A stretch of 64,000 nt of DNA from Diadema setosum (Eukaryota > Echinodermata > Echinoidea > Diadematoida > Diadematidae): assembly GCA_033980235.1 (NCBI GenBank), contig CM067075.1:27487150-27551149 (forward strand). Reading direction: 5' to 3'. Below the pieces are notes generated by a model. It saw only the letters and a list, made by a program, of their open reading frames with translations. It made no database searches and was not told the DNA's origin. Position 1 is the stretch's first letter. The number at the start of each line of letters is the position of its first letter. A program made the position numbers and the translations under genes. Shown here piece after piece: positions 41,901 to 48,788 of the stretch.

Positions 41901-43817
41901 TCGCACATTTTGACACCAAATTTGTGACGCCCGGGGGTACAGTTCTGAAGTTACATAACTTTTTGTACATGCATGTGAGGCCGAAAATGGCTCAAAAATG
42001 TGATTTTGTGTACAAAGTCAATGCAAATTGAGTTTTTTCACATGGTTCATATAAATATGCTTGTTTTTACTCTCAATGGCTAAAATTAATTTCTTTTAGG
42101 AGTATTATGCTTCAAAAAGTGTCTGCCACAAATTTTGTTAAAAAAAACAACAAAAACAAAAGGTCGAAAAAACAAAGAAATACATAAGAATTTTATAAAA
42201 CAATAAAATAAATAAGAAATTGATTTTGATACCGAATTTTTTTTCAAGCACATTTACTAAGAATGCCACAAAGAATAATTAGACCACAAATGAGCACTTT
42301 TGGAGCTTTATTTACTGATTTAGTTCAAAGAGTCTGATTTCTCGCATAAATTAGCATAATTAATCAAAATAAAATAAAAGAAGACTATTTTGTAAAATTT
42401 GAATATACGATCTTGTAGATTACATCACACACTACCATTGTGCAAATTTCCGCGGCGATCGCGCGATCCACGGCCGAGATCTTAAGGGGGGGCCCTTTAG
42501 GCCCCCCCCAGTCTTTCGAGCTACCAAAATAGCCCAGTCTTTTTAGGGTTAAAATACTGACTTTTGCTCCCCGATTTCGGGAGCAAAAGTTGAGCAATCA
42601 GTATGTCTGTCTGCCCGAGCTGAATTGCATACGGTGAATGCACGCCACCTCCATGGGTGGTCAGTGATGCATGCGAACAGGCATGACAACACAAAGACAG
42701 AGGATGGGGGGAGCACGACATTCTATTGAAGGACTGGAACCTGTTAAAATGAATATTCAGTAGGGTTCATGACTTCTAAATAATAATGTGTGAAGCAGAT
42801 CTCAAAAGGCCCTCACGCTGTCGCACTCGGCTGGGCTCGCTTCACTTGCTCATTACAGCGAGAGGGCCTTGACAAAAGGCTGAGTGCTCCTCTGGCATGG
42901 GTACATTACACTTTAGGAGGACGCTTGAGCGCACCCAAAGATTTGTAAGGGGTGGAGTTAGTTGTGTGTAGAAGAAAGGATTGTGCAAAGATTCTGTTAA
43001 ACTGGGGTAGTGTGATTTACCTCTGGGCAGCCTTTTTTGAGTTCTGAGTGGTCCTGCCCGTACTCCCTGTCGTTCTCACATTCTTCCTTGGGGCTGCGGT
43101 GCTCTTCCTACTGGAAGTTGTAGTCTTTGGCACAGGCCTACTCCTGCAAGAAATCAACAGTTAGAAATATAAGAATATCAAACCGAAGCAGAAAAAAAAA
43201 ATTGTATATATATATTATAAGAAAATGTGCAACATTACAGAAAATTTTGCCTGCATCTTAATTTTCAAAATTCACAATCTTAGGCAAGATTCCTGAAATT
43301 AAATGCACACAAGAGTTCTTGTCTTAAAGATAGTACTATGATGCACTGGATGCCAGTGACAATTCACGAAAATGTCATGCCATAAATACAGGTATTTCCT
43401 GCTTTACACTATATCATTGCATCAGGTCACATCTAGGTACATGTACCATACAATGTGTTACTGCATATTTAAGCTGTTATTTTTGTGAGGATTAAATTTT
43501 TGTGTATTTCGCCATTCACAGTTGGATCCCGAATTAAACACATGAAAATTTCACCATATGCTAATGAAAATGTCACCATGAAAATGTCACCAAACTACAT
43601 GTATAGGGTCAGTGTCACTTTGAAAGAACACCTCGCAGAAATGTCTGTGACCTCCTAATTGGCGAAAATATCTGTACGCGAAAAATAACAGCTCATATAC
43701 AGTAAACAGTTTATATTATTAAGACCATTTAACTAAGATCTCTCTGCCATGGAATGAAACCTACCTCAGGTTATAGGTTGATGCAACGTGAATGCGACTC
43801 TCACTTGATGTGGGCAT
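24874..43817 (-). CDS. TROAP: Tastin/TROAP-like spindle-associated protein (14 coding exons)
   Basis: Read on the minus strand the coding exons are 43817-43765, 43143-43021, 41443-41269, 40074-39843, 38785-38621, 37837-37680, 36431-36254, 34874-34699, 32858-32733, 32122-32039, 31576-31451, 30959-29213, 27989-27850 and 24963-24874. They total 3573 nt (1190 aa plus stop), with GT-AG borders and matching phases throughout. Features in order: a basic N-terminus; SKIPVPRS near 59-66; a conserved KLHKAWANKFQQGKAV block near 93-108; two DALxSILN-type segments; an RVxF-like KAVRW at 467-471; a coiled coil at about 507-560; a long Pro/Ser/Thr-rich disordered part; and a C-terminal FHHVLLDQECALY to HFIPV block. 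The N-terminal KIP motif, the SILN-type segments and the final FIPV block match vertebrate tastin as I remember it. Tastin acts at spindle poles and centrosomes in mitosis. It is longer than human TROAP (778 aa). Orthology should be confirmed by alignment. Confidence 0.85.
25480..26251 (+). mobile_element. piggyBac-type MITE (TTAA-CCCTAA), copy 1
   Basis: The 5' boundary is TTAACCCTAACTTACCTGGG and the 3' boundary is its inverse, CCCAGGTAAGTTAGGGTTAA. The TTAA duplication and CCC start are those of piggyBac-family transposons. Inside each end is a second short palindrome, GGGCCATTATGGCCC. There is no transposase frame, so the element would depend on one elsewhere. Copies 2-4 are at 26869-27620, 35138-35917 and 41779-42552. 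Confidence 0.85.
26508..26872. mobile_element. TTAA-flanked long foldback, family E copy 1
   Basis: The ends are TTAAAGGGGAAGGCTAG and the exact inverse. The two halves stay complementary almost to the centre (about 26695), so the same 68-residue frame reads out on both strands; this is a palindrome effect and not a gene. Its right TTAA at 26869-26872 is also the left TTAA of the neighbouring piggyBac-type MITE. Copy 2 lies at 55468-55821. Confidence 0.9.
26869..27620 (+). mobile_element. piggyBac-type MITE, copy 2 (3' end lost)
   Basis: It starts TTAACCCTATTTTTACTGGG and follows copy 1 throughout, including CTCGGCCGCCGATCGCACGA and the TTTTGTTTTTTATTG segment. It stops matching at the G run near 27604-27611, and no right-hand TTAA end is found. 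It is older or damaged compared with copies 3 and 4. Confidence 0.75.
27709..27802. mobile_element. 94-bp TTAA mini-element, copy 1
   Basis: The boundaries are TTAACCTGTTGAGGA and the inverse of TTAATCTGTTGAGAA. The core holds TATGGGAAATGCGTGTTG and AGCAAAATCAAAAC. An inverted copy lies at 38229-38321. At 94 bp it is among the smallest mobile elements one could expect. Confidence 0.7.
27850..27989 (-). CDS. TROAP: TROAP-like exon 13: conserved C-terminal block
   Basis: It encodes GQLFHHVLLDQECALYSC, then a basic and Pro-rich stretch, and ends KIMLQGDEM before donor GTGAGT. The FHxxxLDxECALY pattern and the NPVA motif match the C-terminal region of vertebrate tastin as I recall it. This exon is the strongest single support for the assignment. 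Confidence 0.85.
28357..28430. repeat. Hairpin in TROAP-like intron 12
   Basis: The arms AAATAAAAGTGCGTTGCACT and AGTGCAACATGCTTTTATTT pair, and the stem continues through GTGGACTATCATTT to a loop of about 9 bases. One or two mismatches are visible. A weaker inverted repeat lies at about 28620-28740 (AACTATCACTTC against GAAGTGATAGTT). Confidence 0.75.
29213..30959 (-). CDS. TROAP: TROAP-like exon 12: coiled coil and long disordered region
   Basis: A 1747-nt exon, acceptor CTGATAG and donor GTAAGA at 29212. It encodes residues 533-1115. It opens with EMEEIERQLEMEIARLHEAE, a heptad pattern that continues the coiled coil of exon 11. The remainder is rich in Ser, Thr, Pro and Gln with no recognised fold, as is common in spindle proteins. 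The open frame from an internal ATG looks like an independent 591-aa protein but is only this exon plus intron read-through at its end. Confidence 0.88.
31451..31576 (-). CDS. TROAP: TROAP-like exon 11: acidic segment and coiled-coil start
   Basis: It encodes 42 residues: DVVAVLNFGEDADEG, then SRLQEVEKLEAETAANRHK with heptad-like Leu spacing. Both splice sites are strong (CTTCAG, GTAAGT) and both phases are 0. The plus strand just beyond the acceptor carries a GA run. Confidence 0.85.
32039..32122 (-). CDS. TROAP: TROAP-like exon 10: RVxF-like KAVRW motif
   Basis: An 84-nt symmetric exon encoding GQSQKAVRWADVLTSPADE to LKTQ. KAVRW fits the degenerate [KR]-x-V-x-[FW] motif that docks protein phosphatase 1. 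Whether it binds PP1 is inference; short motifs of this type also arise by chance. Confidence 0.82.
32733..32858 (-). CDS. TROAP: TROAP-like exon 9: basic S/P-rich segment
   Basis: It encodes ASRVPNLRAQNLLSRP, LSCSPALKN and LTPARRIPTTPG with acceptor TTACAG and donor GTAAGT. Several SP and TP sites next to basic residues could be mitotic kinase sites; this is a guess from motif alone. A TG microsatellite and G run (about 32921-32960) lie just upstream in the intron. Confidence 0.83.
33000..33780. repeat. Unclassified GC-richer block in TROAP-like intron 8
   Basis: Its edges repeat GTGCCCTTTT and GGCCxxxxTGCC motifs several times (about 33017-33092 and 33675-33775) around a GC-rich core (33280-33600). 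The open frames of up to 115 aa do not resemble a family I know. It is likely a repeat or a decayed insertion. Confidence 0.35.
34036..34147. repeat. Inverted repeat with 45-bp arms
   Basis: The left arm contains CTGAGCTTTCGATCCTAGCA and GAATCTTC; the right arm is its inverse, GAAGATTC then TGCTAGGATCGAAAGCTCAG. The loop is about 20 bases. The last 40 bases next to the loop are less well paired. The motif resembles dispersed repeats common in marine invertebrates. Confidence 0.75.
34461..34650 (+). mobile_element. MITE family C, left-half fragment
   Basis: It begins TTAAACGACAAGTCCACCTT and follows the left half of 36484-37047 through GATGTCATATGCAT. No right half is present. It abuts TROAP-like exon 8 to within about 50 bases. 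Confidence 0.75.
34699..34874 (-). CDS. TROAP: TROAP-like exon 8
   Basis: It encodes residues 362-420: a Gln/Pro-rich start (QLIPSQSPPVKPTG), then a basic segment with KSKSAITPGRVAVSE and STKKTPGT. Acceptor GCACAG and donor GTGAGT. ITPGR and KTPGT look like proline-directed kinase sites. No similarity beyond composition is claimed. Confidence 0.8.
35060..35137 (+). mobile_element. SINE-2 fragment cut by a piggyBac-type MITE
   Basis: GAGTATGTACGCCCATGA to CAGTGCTTAT matches part of the second SINE family at 37128-37290 (GAGTATGTATGCCCATGA to CGGTGTTCAT). It ends exactly at the TTAA of the MITE at 35138. Confidence 0.55.
35138..35917 (+). mobile_element. piggyBac-type MITE, copy 3
   Basis: Full length: TTAACCCTAAAAAGACTGGG at the left and the inverse AGTCTTTTTAGGGTTAA at the right. 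The inner sub-terminal palindrome is GGGCTAAAGGGCCC. By eye it is almost identical to copy 4 (41779-42552) in opposite orientation, which suggests recent movement. It lies in TROAP-like intron 7. Confidence 0.9.
36254..36431 (-). CDS. TROAP: TROAP-like exon 7
   Basis: It encodes residues 303-362: STGRNSIYYQKPKNYD, NKVYSEFAKKTLSRLT and FIESLLPDNRGSIYFS. It looks like a folded or helical segment, unlike the disordered neighbours. Acceptor CATCAG and donor GTGAGT. The same exon in another frame gives a spurious 63-aa frame. Confidence 0.85.
36484..37047. mobile_element. TTAA-flanked foldback MITE, family C copy 3 (complete)
   Basis: The ends are TTAAAGGACAAGTCCACC and the inverse of TTAAAGGACAAGTTCACG. 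The arms share ATGTGACATCA-type and CATCCAG motifs. It is the intact reference for the copies at 24098-24752 and 34461-34650. Confidence 0.88.
37128..37290 (+). mobile_element. Second tRNA-derived SINE family
   Basis: The head GTGCGGTAGTCCAGCGGATG resembles box A and GGTTTTGAGTCCAACACG resembles box B. The body is GTATGTATGCCCATGACTTT to CTGATGAAGGGTACTTTG. It is distinct from the SINE at 23374. A fragment lies at 35060-35137. Confidence 0.6.
37680..37837 (-). CDS. TROAP: TROAP-like exon 6: second SILN-type segment
   Basis: It encodes GANIEFAADADALASILN, DTGLGALDRHGAVTGG and RQTIAGTSLRQRQ. The IEFxADxxALAxIL pattern matches a conserved segment of vertebrate tastin as I remember it. It is also a repeat of the DALQSILNSDGL segment in exon 4. 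Confidence 0.88.
38229..38321. mobile_element. 94-bp TTAA mini-element, copy 2 (inverted)
   Basis: CCATTGAGGACAGTTTGATT at the left and GTCCTCAACGGGTTAA at the right. It matches the reverse complement of 27709-27802, including CAACACGCATTTCCCATAGA. The left TTAA is mutated to TTAC. Confidence 0.7.
38621..38785 (-). CDS. TROAP: TROAP-like exon 5
   Basis: It encodes residues 195-250: GMTTMGRRTAGSRQTLGA, LPSRGAGRINNASN and GSKLRGKSLLDEQK. The donor is GTTGGA, the weakest in the gene, but it is the only GT that keeps phase with exon 6. The RQTLGALP segment echoes RSTLAGTG and RQTIAGTS of the adjoining exons. Confidence 0.75.
38830..39355. mobile_element. Repeat bounded by ACCTCCGCCAAG inverted ends
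   Basis: The left end has GCGCAGACCTCCGCCAAG and the right end CTTGGCGGAGGTTATTA. Near the right end are AACAAACAAACAAAC runs. Repeats with this signature are widespread in aquatic animals; I cannot name the family with certainty. Confidence 0.6.
39787..39838. repeat. TTG/TGC trinucleotide array beside a splice donor
   Basis: About 50 bases of TTG with TGC units, ending a few bases from the donor of TROAP-like exon 4. Minus-strand translation would be poly-Gln if the intron were retained. Confidence 0.9.
39843..40074 (-). CDS. TROAP: TROAP-like exon 4: first SILN-type segment
   Basis: It encodes residues 118-195: ARAFDLTRPGTRFKRAYF, an acidic PDDFEVDNDALQSILN, and LPRTRSTLAGT. DALQSILNSDGL is repeated in exon 6. 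Acceptor TTACAG and donor GTAAAA at 39842. Confidence 0.87.
40337..41105. mobile_element. Inverted-repeat element with GTGACCCGCTACAAC ends
   Basis: The left end TGTGACCCGCTACAACAAAA continues TGATCCTAAAGT; the right end is its inverse, ACTTTAGGACCATTTTGTTG then TAGCGGGTCACA. The terminal repeats are about 32 bp and the element about 770 bp, without a transposase. It is related by its TGTGACC start to 22362-23055. It lies in TROAP-like intron 3. Confidence 0.85.
41269..41443 (-). CDS. TROAP: TROAP-like exon 3: KIPVPRS and KLHKAWANKFQQG block
   Basis: It encodes residues 59-117: SKIPVPRSTKPAG, a Ser/Ala-rich linker, then KVPDFEKLHKAWANKFQQ and GKAVAKKPCTQ. The KIPV motif and the FEKLHKAWxxxFQxGKAV block look like conserved protein-interaction segments. 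Its acceptor lies just after an ATG that could be mistaken for a start. Confidence 0.87.
41779..42552 (-). mobile_element. piggyBac-type MITE, copy 4 (inverted)
   Basis: TTAACCCTAAAAAGACTGGG at one end and AGTCTTTTTAGGGTTAA at the other. Near-identical to copy 3 but in the opposite orientation 6 kb away within the same host gene. Confidence 0.9.
42559..42603. repeat. Small hairpin
   Basis: ACTTTTGCTCCC and GGGAGCAAAAGT pair around CGATTTC, with outer ATACTGA and TCAGTAT arms. It sits 7 bases from the end of the piggyBac-type MITE. Confidence 0.75.
43021..43143 (-). CDS. TROAP: TROAP-like exon 2: basic Ser/Thr-rich segment
   Basis: It encodes residues 18-59: SRPVPKTTTSSRKSTAAP and RKNVRTTGSTGRTTQNSK. 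Highly basic, as is common for microtubule-binding N-termini. Acceptor TTGCAG and donor GTAAAT; phases fit exons 1 and 3. Confidence 0.82.
43458..43705. mobile_element. MITE with TTACTGYATA ends
   Basis: The left end TTACTGCATATTTAAGCTGT and the inverse of TTACTGTATATGAGCTGT at the right, followed in both arms by TATTTTT and TTCGCC. About 248 bp, no coding frame. The ends resemble those of 46481-46743. Confidence 0.7.
43765..43817 (-). CDS. TROAP: TROAP-like exon 1 (first coding exon)
   Basis: It encodes MPTSSESRIHVASTYNL and ends in phase 2 before donor GTAGGT. The exon itself probably starts at 43828 after CATACTAG. I chose the ATG at 43817-43815 because it has A at -3. An alternative is an upstream in-frame ATG in the 5' exon ending at 45892, which would add about 5 to 19 residues. 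Confidence 0.7.
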
Positions 43818-44272
43818 AGTAGAAGGTCCTAGTATGAAGCCAGAATCGTGGTAATGGTGTATAACAGCAGAGTGAACTAAGGCTGCACGAGCAAATGTTC
43901 AGTGTTGACACACAAAACCTTCTATGCTCTCTTTCACTGTCTATCCGTCTCTCTCTTTTACGAGGTAGTATGCAGTTTGTTTCTTCTGCTTCTCATCAGA
44001 CCCTCAATGTCCATCAGATGAAATTTGTTCTTTAAGCATCCAGAGGCAAACCACACTGTCTGATCTACACAAATCTGACCACAACCGAGAAAGGGAGAGA
44101 GAAAAAACAAACAATTATGTACAAGTCAAAAACACAAAGTCTGAATACAATGTACTCACAAACAATTTATGTTTCTCATGGTGTTTCATGAATCATTATA
44201 CTTGTTCATATAATATTCCTGTAGGTTGTTTCATTTAAATACAAATTCCACAATTTTTTCTTAGAAATGGGC

Positions 44273-44435
44273 AGCAGGGTATGAGGTTGACCGAAAGATC
44301 AGTCTGTATTTGGTCGTCGGGGATATGTTCCATGGAGACTGCGTCTGGCTTCATGGATCCCCTGAGGAGAGCCAATAACATCAAAACTAAAAATAAGAGA
44401 CTCCTCCAGACAGACGAATCGTTCTATCTATGTAT
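44273..44435 (+). repeat. Element X copy 1
   Basis: Reads VDRKISLYLVVGDMFHGD when translated on the plus strand. Inverted partners on the minus strand at about 44660-44800 and 45520-45665 read VDRKIIVYLLVWDMFRGD and VDRKLGLYLVNGRGMFRGD. Each is followed by matching CTCC-x-GACAGACxxxTC sequence. It may be a transposon-derived fragment; I do not recognise the protein. Confidence 0.55.
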
Positions 44436-44659
44436 GAGGAAACATTTTAGTGTAGGCCTAAAGTGTGTGTGTGTGTGTTTGCTTTTCATGGGTGGATTTC
44501 ATTATAACAATTGTCCACTTGGAAAGATTTCCTTGTGTGTCCCCATCCCCCCCCCCCCTAAATTTTGCCATACCACTTACACTATCCTACCCTTATTAAC
44601 TCCTAACCCACCGATTCAGGCTGTCCCCCATGTCCACATGATAATTAGAAAGAAAGACC

Positions 44660-44800
44660 AGTCTGTCCGGAGGAGTCTTTTATTTATTTATTCTTTTTTT
44701 ATGTTATCAGGAGCACTCTCCTTTGTGAAGCCAGTGCAGTCTCCGCGGAACATATCCCAAACGAGCAGATACACAATAATCTTTCGGTCAACACGATAAT
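44660..44800 (-). repeat. Element X copy 2 (inverted)
   Basis: Minus-strand frame VDRKIIVYLLVWDMFRGD. With copy 1 it forms an inverted pair separated by about 220 bases. It lies in the 5' intron of the TROAP-like gene. Confidence 0.55.
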
Positions 44801-45178
44801 AAGCCACCACTTGTAAAATTAGTGTGCATGCATGTACACAAGCATTCTTGGTCGTCGTAGTTGTTGAGTAACAAGGGTAGGGACTAGTGTCTAACACACT
44901 GTTAGGGTAGTGTAAAGTTAGAGTACATGTAGTATGGCAAAGCAAAATCCTACTCTAACCTACATGGAGTAGGGTCCTACAGAGCACAAGACTATCAATA
45001 TAAAGTCCCCTTGCCCTGGTAAGACTAGACTAGTGTAGTAGAAGTCTAGAGATGCAGCAATGCCAGCATACAGTAGACACGGTAGATGCATGTTCTGATT
45101 GCTACACAGCACGCCTCCAGCCCCAAGAACATCACAAAACAGAGACAACCATCAGCAAGTAACAAGCTGCACAGACCA

Positions 45179-45222
45179 GTGGCAGTGCAGTGGCAGTGCA
45201 GTGGCAGTGCAGTGGCAGTGCA
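45179..45222. repeat. 11-bp minisatellite, four copies
   Basis: Four perfect tandem copies of GTGGCAGTGCA. Confidence 0.95.
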
Positions 45223-45519
45223 ACTTCTGCTTTTTGTTGGTTTGTTTGCTACTAGACTCTAATTCGTATTGAACCAACTCCCTTTTTCATGTTTTTTTTT
45301 TTTTTTTGCCTTTAAATACACCAATCATGAAATTGGCAGTGAGTGAGTAGCATGTTATCAGTGATTATTTTCATTAATGTGTCGACCCATCATAACAACC
45401 TAAAACAAAGTCATTTGGATTTGGATGGCAATGATCGTGCTGATTCGTGGTCTGGACTCGTGGAGGGTGGTGGGAGAAAAACATTTTCACTCCACTAGTA
45501 ATACGTAGAAATAGACAGA

Positions 45520-45665
45520 AAAATCCGTCTGAGTCTTTTATCATTTTTTTTTTTTTTTTTTTACTTCTATCGGCTCTCTCTCGTAGAGGGGATTCCGTGA
45601 AGTCTCCGCGGAACATACCCCGCCCGTTGACCAGATACAGACCGAGCTTTCGGTCAACTCCTCCA
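45520..45665 (-). repeat. Element X copy 3
   Basis: Minus-strand frame VDRKLGLYLVNGRGMFRGD, in direct orientation with copy 2. A poly-T run (about 45547-45562) interrupts it. Confidence 0.55.
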
Positions 45666-45891
45666 CGCGTGTACTGTAGCTCTTTGCGCTCGGCCATTCG
45701 TTCAGGCCGGTGGTGCGGTTATCACTCCACCAACAAAAATAATAGTACGTGGGACTAAGTAAGCTACAGCGGACAACTTCGCAAGTACAGCGGAGTAGCA
45801 CTGCTAGTAACATGTGAAATAAGCTGTATTTCCACAGAGATTATAAAACCATTGTAAATTATTATTTAATCTACGATAAACGTGAACTTAC

Positions 45892-45990
45892 TCATCAAAA
45901 AGACGACTTCCTTGTGAACTATCGATGGTGGCATCCAGATAAAGCGAGTCTGTACAGGCAGCAGAGGACCGAATAGCGATCATTGAATTT
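45892..45990 (-). other. TROAP: Putative 5' non-coding exon of the TROAP-like gene
   Basis: The minus strand has a strong donor, GATGA then GTAAGT, at 45891, and no other exon is needed between it and the exon at 43828. A frame starting at an ATG near 45984 (MIAIRSSAACTDS) is open to the donor but hits a stop soon after the join, so it would be an upstream frame. The upper limit of the exon is not known. Confidence 0.5.
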
Positions 45991-45999
45991 TCCCACGAG

Positions 46000-46007
46000 T
46001 GACGTCA
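46000..46007. promoter_or_regulatory. CRE-like palindrome TGACGTCA at the TROAP-like promoter
   Basis: A full consensus TGACGTCA sits about 15 bases upstream of the probable 5' exon, in a CpG-rich stretch with a CCAAT motif at about 46022. CREB/ATF proteins bind this sequence. Use in this gene is inferred from position. Confidence 0.5.
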
Positions 46008-46480
46008 CCAAAACAAGTTAGACCAATCACGAGCGTGGGTGCTCTCGCGTCCCGAGTTCGACACAAGTCACTCGAGCGTGGCGAATATAAACAACTCCGT
46101 GCATGGCGAACGCCTCGTATTCGCTCGTTTGGGGAAAAACAAGTGAAATGCACTAGCTTGACAAGTGCAAGTGCAATGTGCAGGTTACCAATTGATACAT
46201 TGTACTATGGATCTACAACGAAAGTCCATGCCAATACCAAGGCTTCGCGCCCCGGAGGAGGTACATTTTGTTTGAGGTCGGTCAAAGCGTTATTTGATGC
46301 GGCCACGCTGTCAACATTCACTTATCAATGCAGATACGTCCTATTCCCGTACAGCATCCTTCGCAATTGTTACGTCTGTGCACCAACAGGTGCGAAGACA
46401 GCAGAAATTGCAATGATAAAATCAATGTAAAAACAAAACACGAATGACTAACTTTTTTCAGCCAAATTCTTTGGAAATGA

Positions 46481-46743
46481 TTACTGTATACGCCATATAT
46501 TCGCGAGTCTAAATTTTCGCGAATCGGGAATTCCCAACGATTTCGCGCGTGGTTGATATTAAATTCGCGATCGTGGAGTCTTGAACTGAACGGAGAAATG
46601 TATACGCGTACGTCACATCAACATCGGGATCAGTCATGAGAGTCAATATTTTCGCATGTCTTTAATTTCGCGAATAGCACCTGACTCGCGAAATTCGCGA
46701 AAATTAATACAAATCTCGCGAAATATTCGGCGTATACAGAATT
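46481..46743. mobile_element. MITE rich in TTCGCGAA motifs
   Basis: The left end TTACTGTATACGCCATATAT and the right end GGCGTATACAGAATT are inverse. Both arms carry several TTCGCGAA or TCGCGAAA motifs. About 263 bp, without a coding frame. Confidence 0.8.
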
Positions 46744-47182
46744 TTCTGATTGAGTACAAATATGCGGCAAATCTTACACAGCAAGGATGTGACTGGATGT
46801 GAAAACATTTCTCTTTGGCCTAGGCCCTACCTGTTTCACTTTCTTTCATAGATGATGAAAGAGATAAATCGTTGATTTATTGCCAGGATAGGTAAATAAT
46901 TCATAAGTTATACACTTATATTGATTTCATACGCGTCGCATACGCACGATTTGAAATAATAAAGTAAGGAATGTATAGAGCATATCCTATCCGGGTATTG
47001 ATCCTATAACATTGATATTATTTTACTAGAGCAAGCATAAACCCTACCTCTTACATGTCAATATTCTAAGATCAGTGATATGTCATCCAGCAACTCGTGA
47101 CTTCCAAGGGCCTGACGTACAATAATAATTATAGCACTGGTCGCGAGTAGGCCGATGTATACTGGCTAGGAATATGACTACC

Positions 47183-47353
47183 AGGGCACCGTTTCATGAA
47201 AGTTGTCAGCCCTAGCAAGTTGTTAGTTCTGAAACGTCAGTAAAATCCTTAGTTTTGATTGGCTGAGAAGCTCTGGTCTCTGACTGTTACCATGGTGATT
47301 GTCAGAAACTGACAACTTGTCAGGGCTGACAACTTTCATATGAAACGGTGCCT
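47183..47353. mobile_element. Foldback MITE, family D copy 2
   Basis: Ends GCACCGTTTCATGAAAGTTG and the inverse. It matches 18729-18881, including GTGATTGTCAGA and CTGACAACTTGTCAG. Confidence 0.8.
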
Positions 47354-48402
47354 ATTTTATGCTTATATTCTTGATGACTCGGTGCTCGTGATACCGACAA
47401 TATTTATATTTTCTTGATCAAATTACTTCAGATAACATCCAATCAAATACATGACATAAGACTGGGAGAACACGCCATTCTAGATGAGAATACTAGTACA
47501 TGATGTCCTAGGTGTAGTTACACTGATCCATTGATCCCCAGTCACTGATTGATCCCTATACATATATCTCAGTCTCTCGTTCAGAACCTTCGATCAACGA
47601 CGTTTACGAGGATAATAATGTGCCTAATAGTACCGTAGAGGGCGCATATCAATTACTAGTAAGCACATCCAGAGTCATTATGTCACAGTGGTAAAGATCC
47701 TATAACGGATCTTTGGTGGTAGCTGTTTCACAAACAGGTTATCGACCTGATGATTATAGGGCCCATATAGTAGGCCGATATAACCTCTGTTTAAATGTTT
47801 ACTTCATTCCATCTGTCGTTGCATTTTGTTGGTTTTTCGTGTGTTTGTTTGCTTTTTAACCTATAATGTCCGAAAGCGATTTCGAACAAAATGCTTCACC
47901 ATGTTTATTCAATTCGATTCGATATTATTGAAATCAATACACAAAACGGTGGAAGCAACTTCTCTACAGAAGCCAACAAAAATGGTAAGTGTTCAGTAAG
48001 AATGATCAGGGTATTTTAAAGAATGACAAGTTTTCACGAAACGGTGAGATACTTGTCACAATCCCATAATACGCAAAAATATTGGATGAAGAGATGACGT
48101 CACAACGTCACAAGACACCCATTGATCTATGCCCAGATCTCCAACATATCTCTTTCTTTGAATGAAATCGTATAAAAAGAACTTTTTGTGCTTTGAACCC
48201 ACCCCTGGAAGAGTTATGACAATATTTTGCAACGTTTGGAGATGGCTTTGGCATTGGCTAAATCTTGACTGTAGGCTCATAAAATTTCTGAATCTTATCT
48301 GTTTTCGGATTGCAACTGTAGCAGTTTACTGACTTGTGAAAACATTTCAATTAATATTAGAACGGAATTTGAACCATTAATTTGTACTCATCATGATAAA
48401 GC

Positions 48403-48788
48403 TTAAAGGGTGTGTACAGTTCTGGTCGAGATGAGGATTTAGCTTTTAAAGTTTGGCAAGATATTCAGAAACCACTCTATGAGATGTCAAAGAGTATGCA
48501 ATTCTAAGGGGTATTAAAAGTATTGATGAAAATCGGTTTTAAAATGGCTAAGATATCCAAAAACAAGGTGAAGCAAAGAGATCCTAATAAAAGGCATGGT
48601 TTTTCGCCTTTTATTATTATCATCACTTTTTTAATATCTCAGCCATTTGAAAACAAATTTTCATCAATTAAACGTTGAATCACACTAGTCATGCTCTTTC
48701 ATATTTCATAAGTGGTTTCTCATTATCTCAGTTAGGAAAGTTCAAAACATGAATCCCCACCTTAACCAGTACTGTACAGTCCTTTTAA
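48403..48788. mobile_element. TTAA-flanked foldback MITE, family B copy 3
   Basis: Ends TTAAAGGGTGTGTACAG and the inverse of TTAAAAGGACTGTACAG. The body matches 7943-8336 closely but in the opposite orientation. Confidence 0.85.

Larger units (their letters stand above)
41640..42910. mobile_element. Larger inverted repeat enclosing a piggyBac-type MITE
   Basis: The left arm (about 41655-41765) contains AGCCTTTTGTCAAGGCCCTC, TCGCTGTA and GATATCTGCTTCGCA. The right arm (about 42775-42900) is its inverse, with GAGGGCCTTGACAAAAGGCT and TGAAGCAGATCTC. The inside is mainly the MITE at 41779-42552 and a hairpin at 42559-42603. It could be an older foldback element that received the MITE later. Confidence 0.6.

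Noticed and set aside
45900..45984. Coding first exon for the TROAP-like gene starting MIAIRSS
   Set aside because: In that frame the join to the exon at 43828 hits a stop within about ten codons, so it is treated as a leader frame.
45999..46430. A 143-aa plus-strand frame divergent from the TROAP-like gene
   Set aside because: It overlaps the promoter and CRE site, has no recognisable domain or signal, and its open state is expected in CpG-rich sequence.
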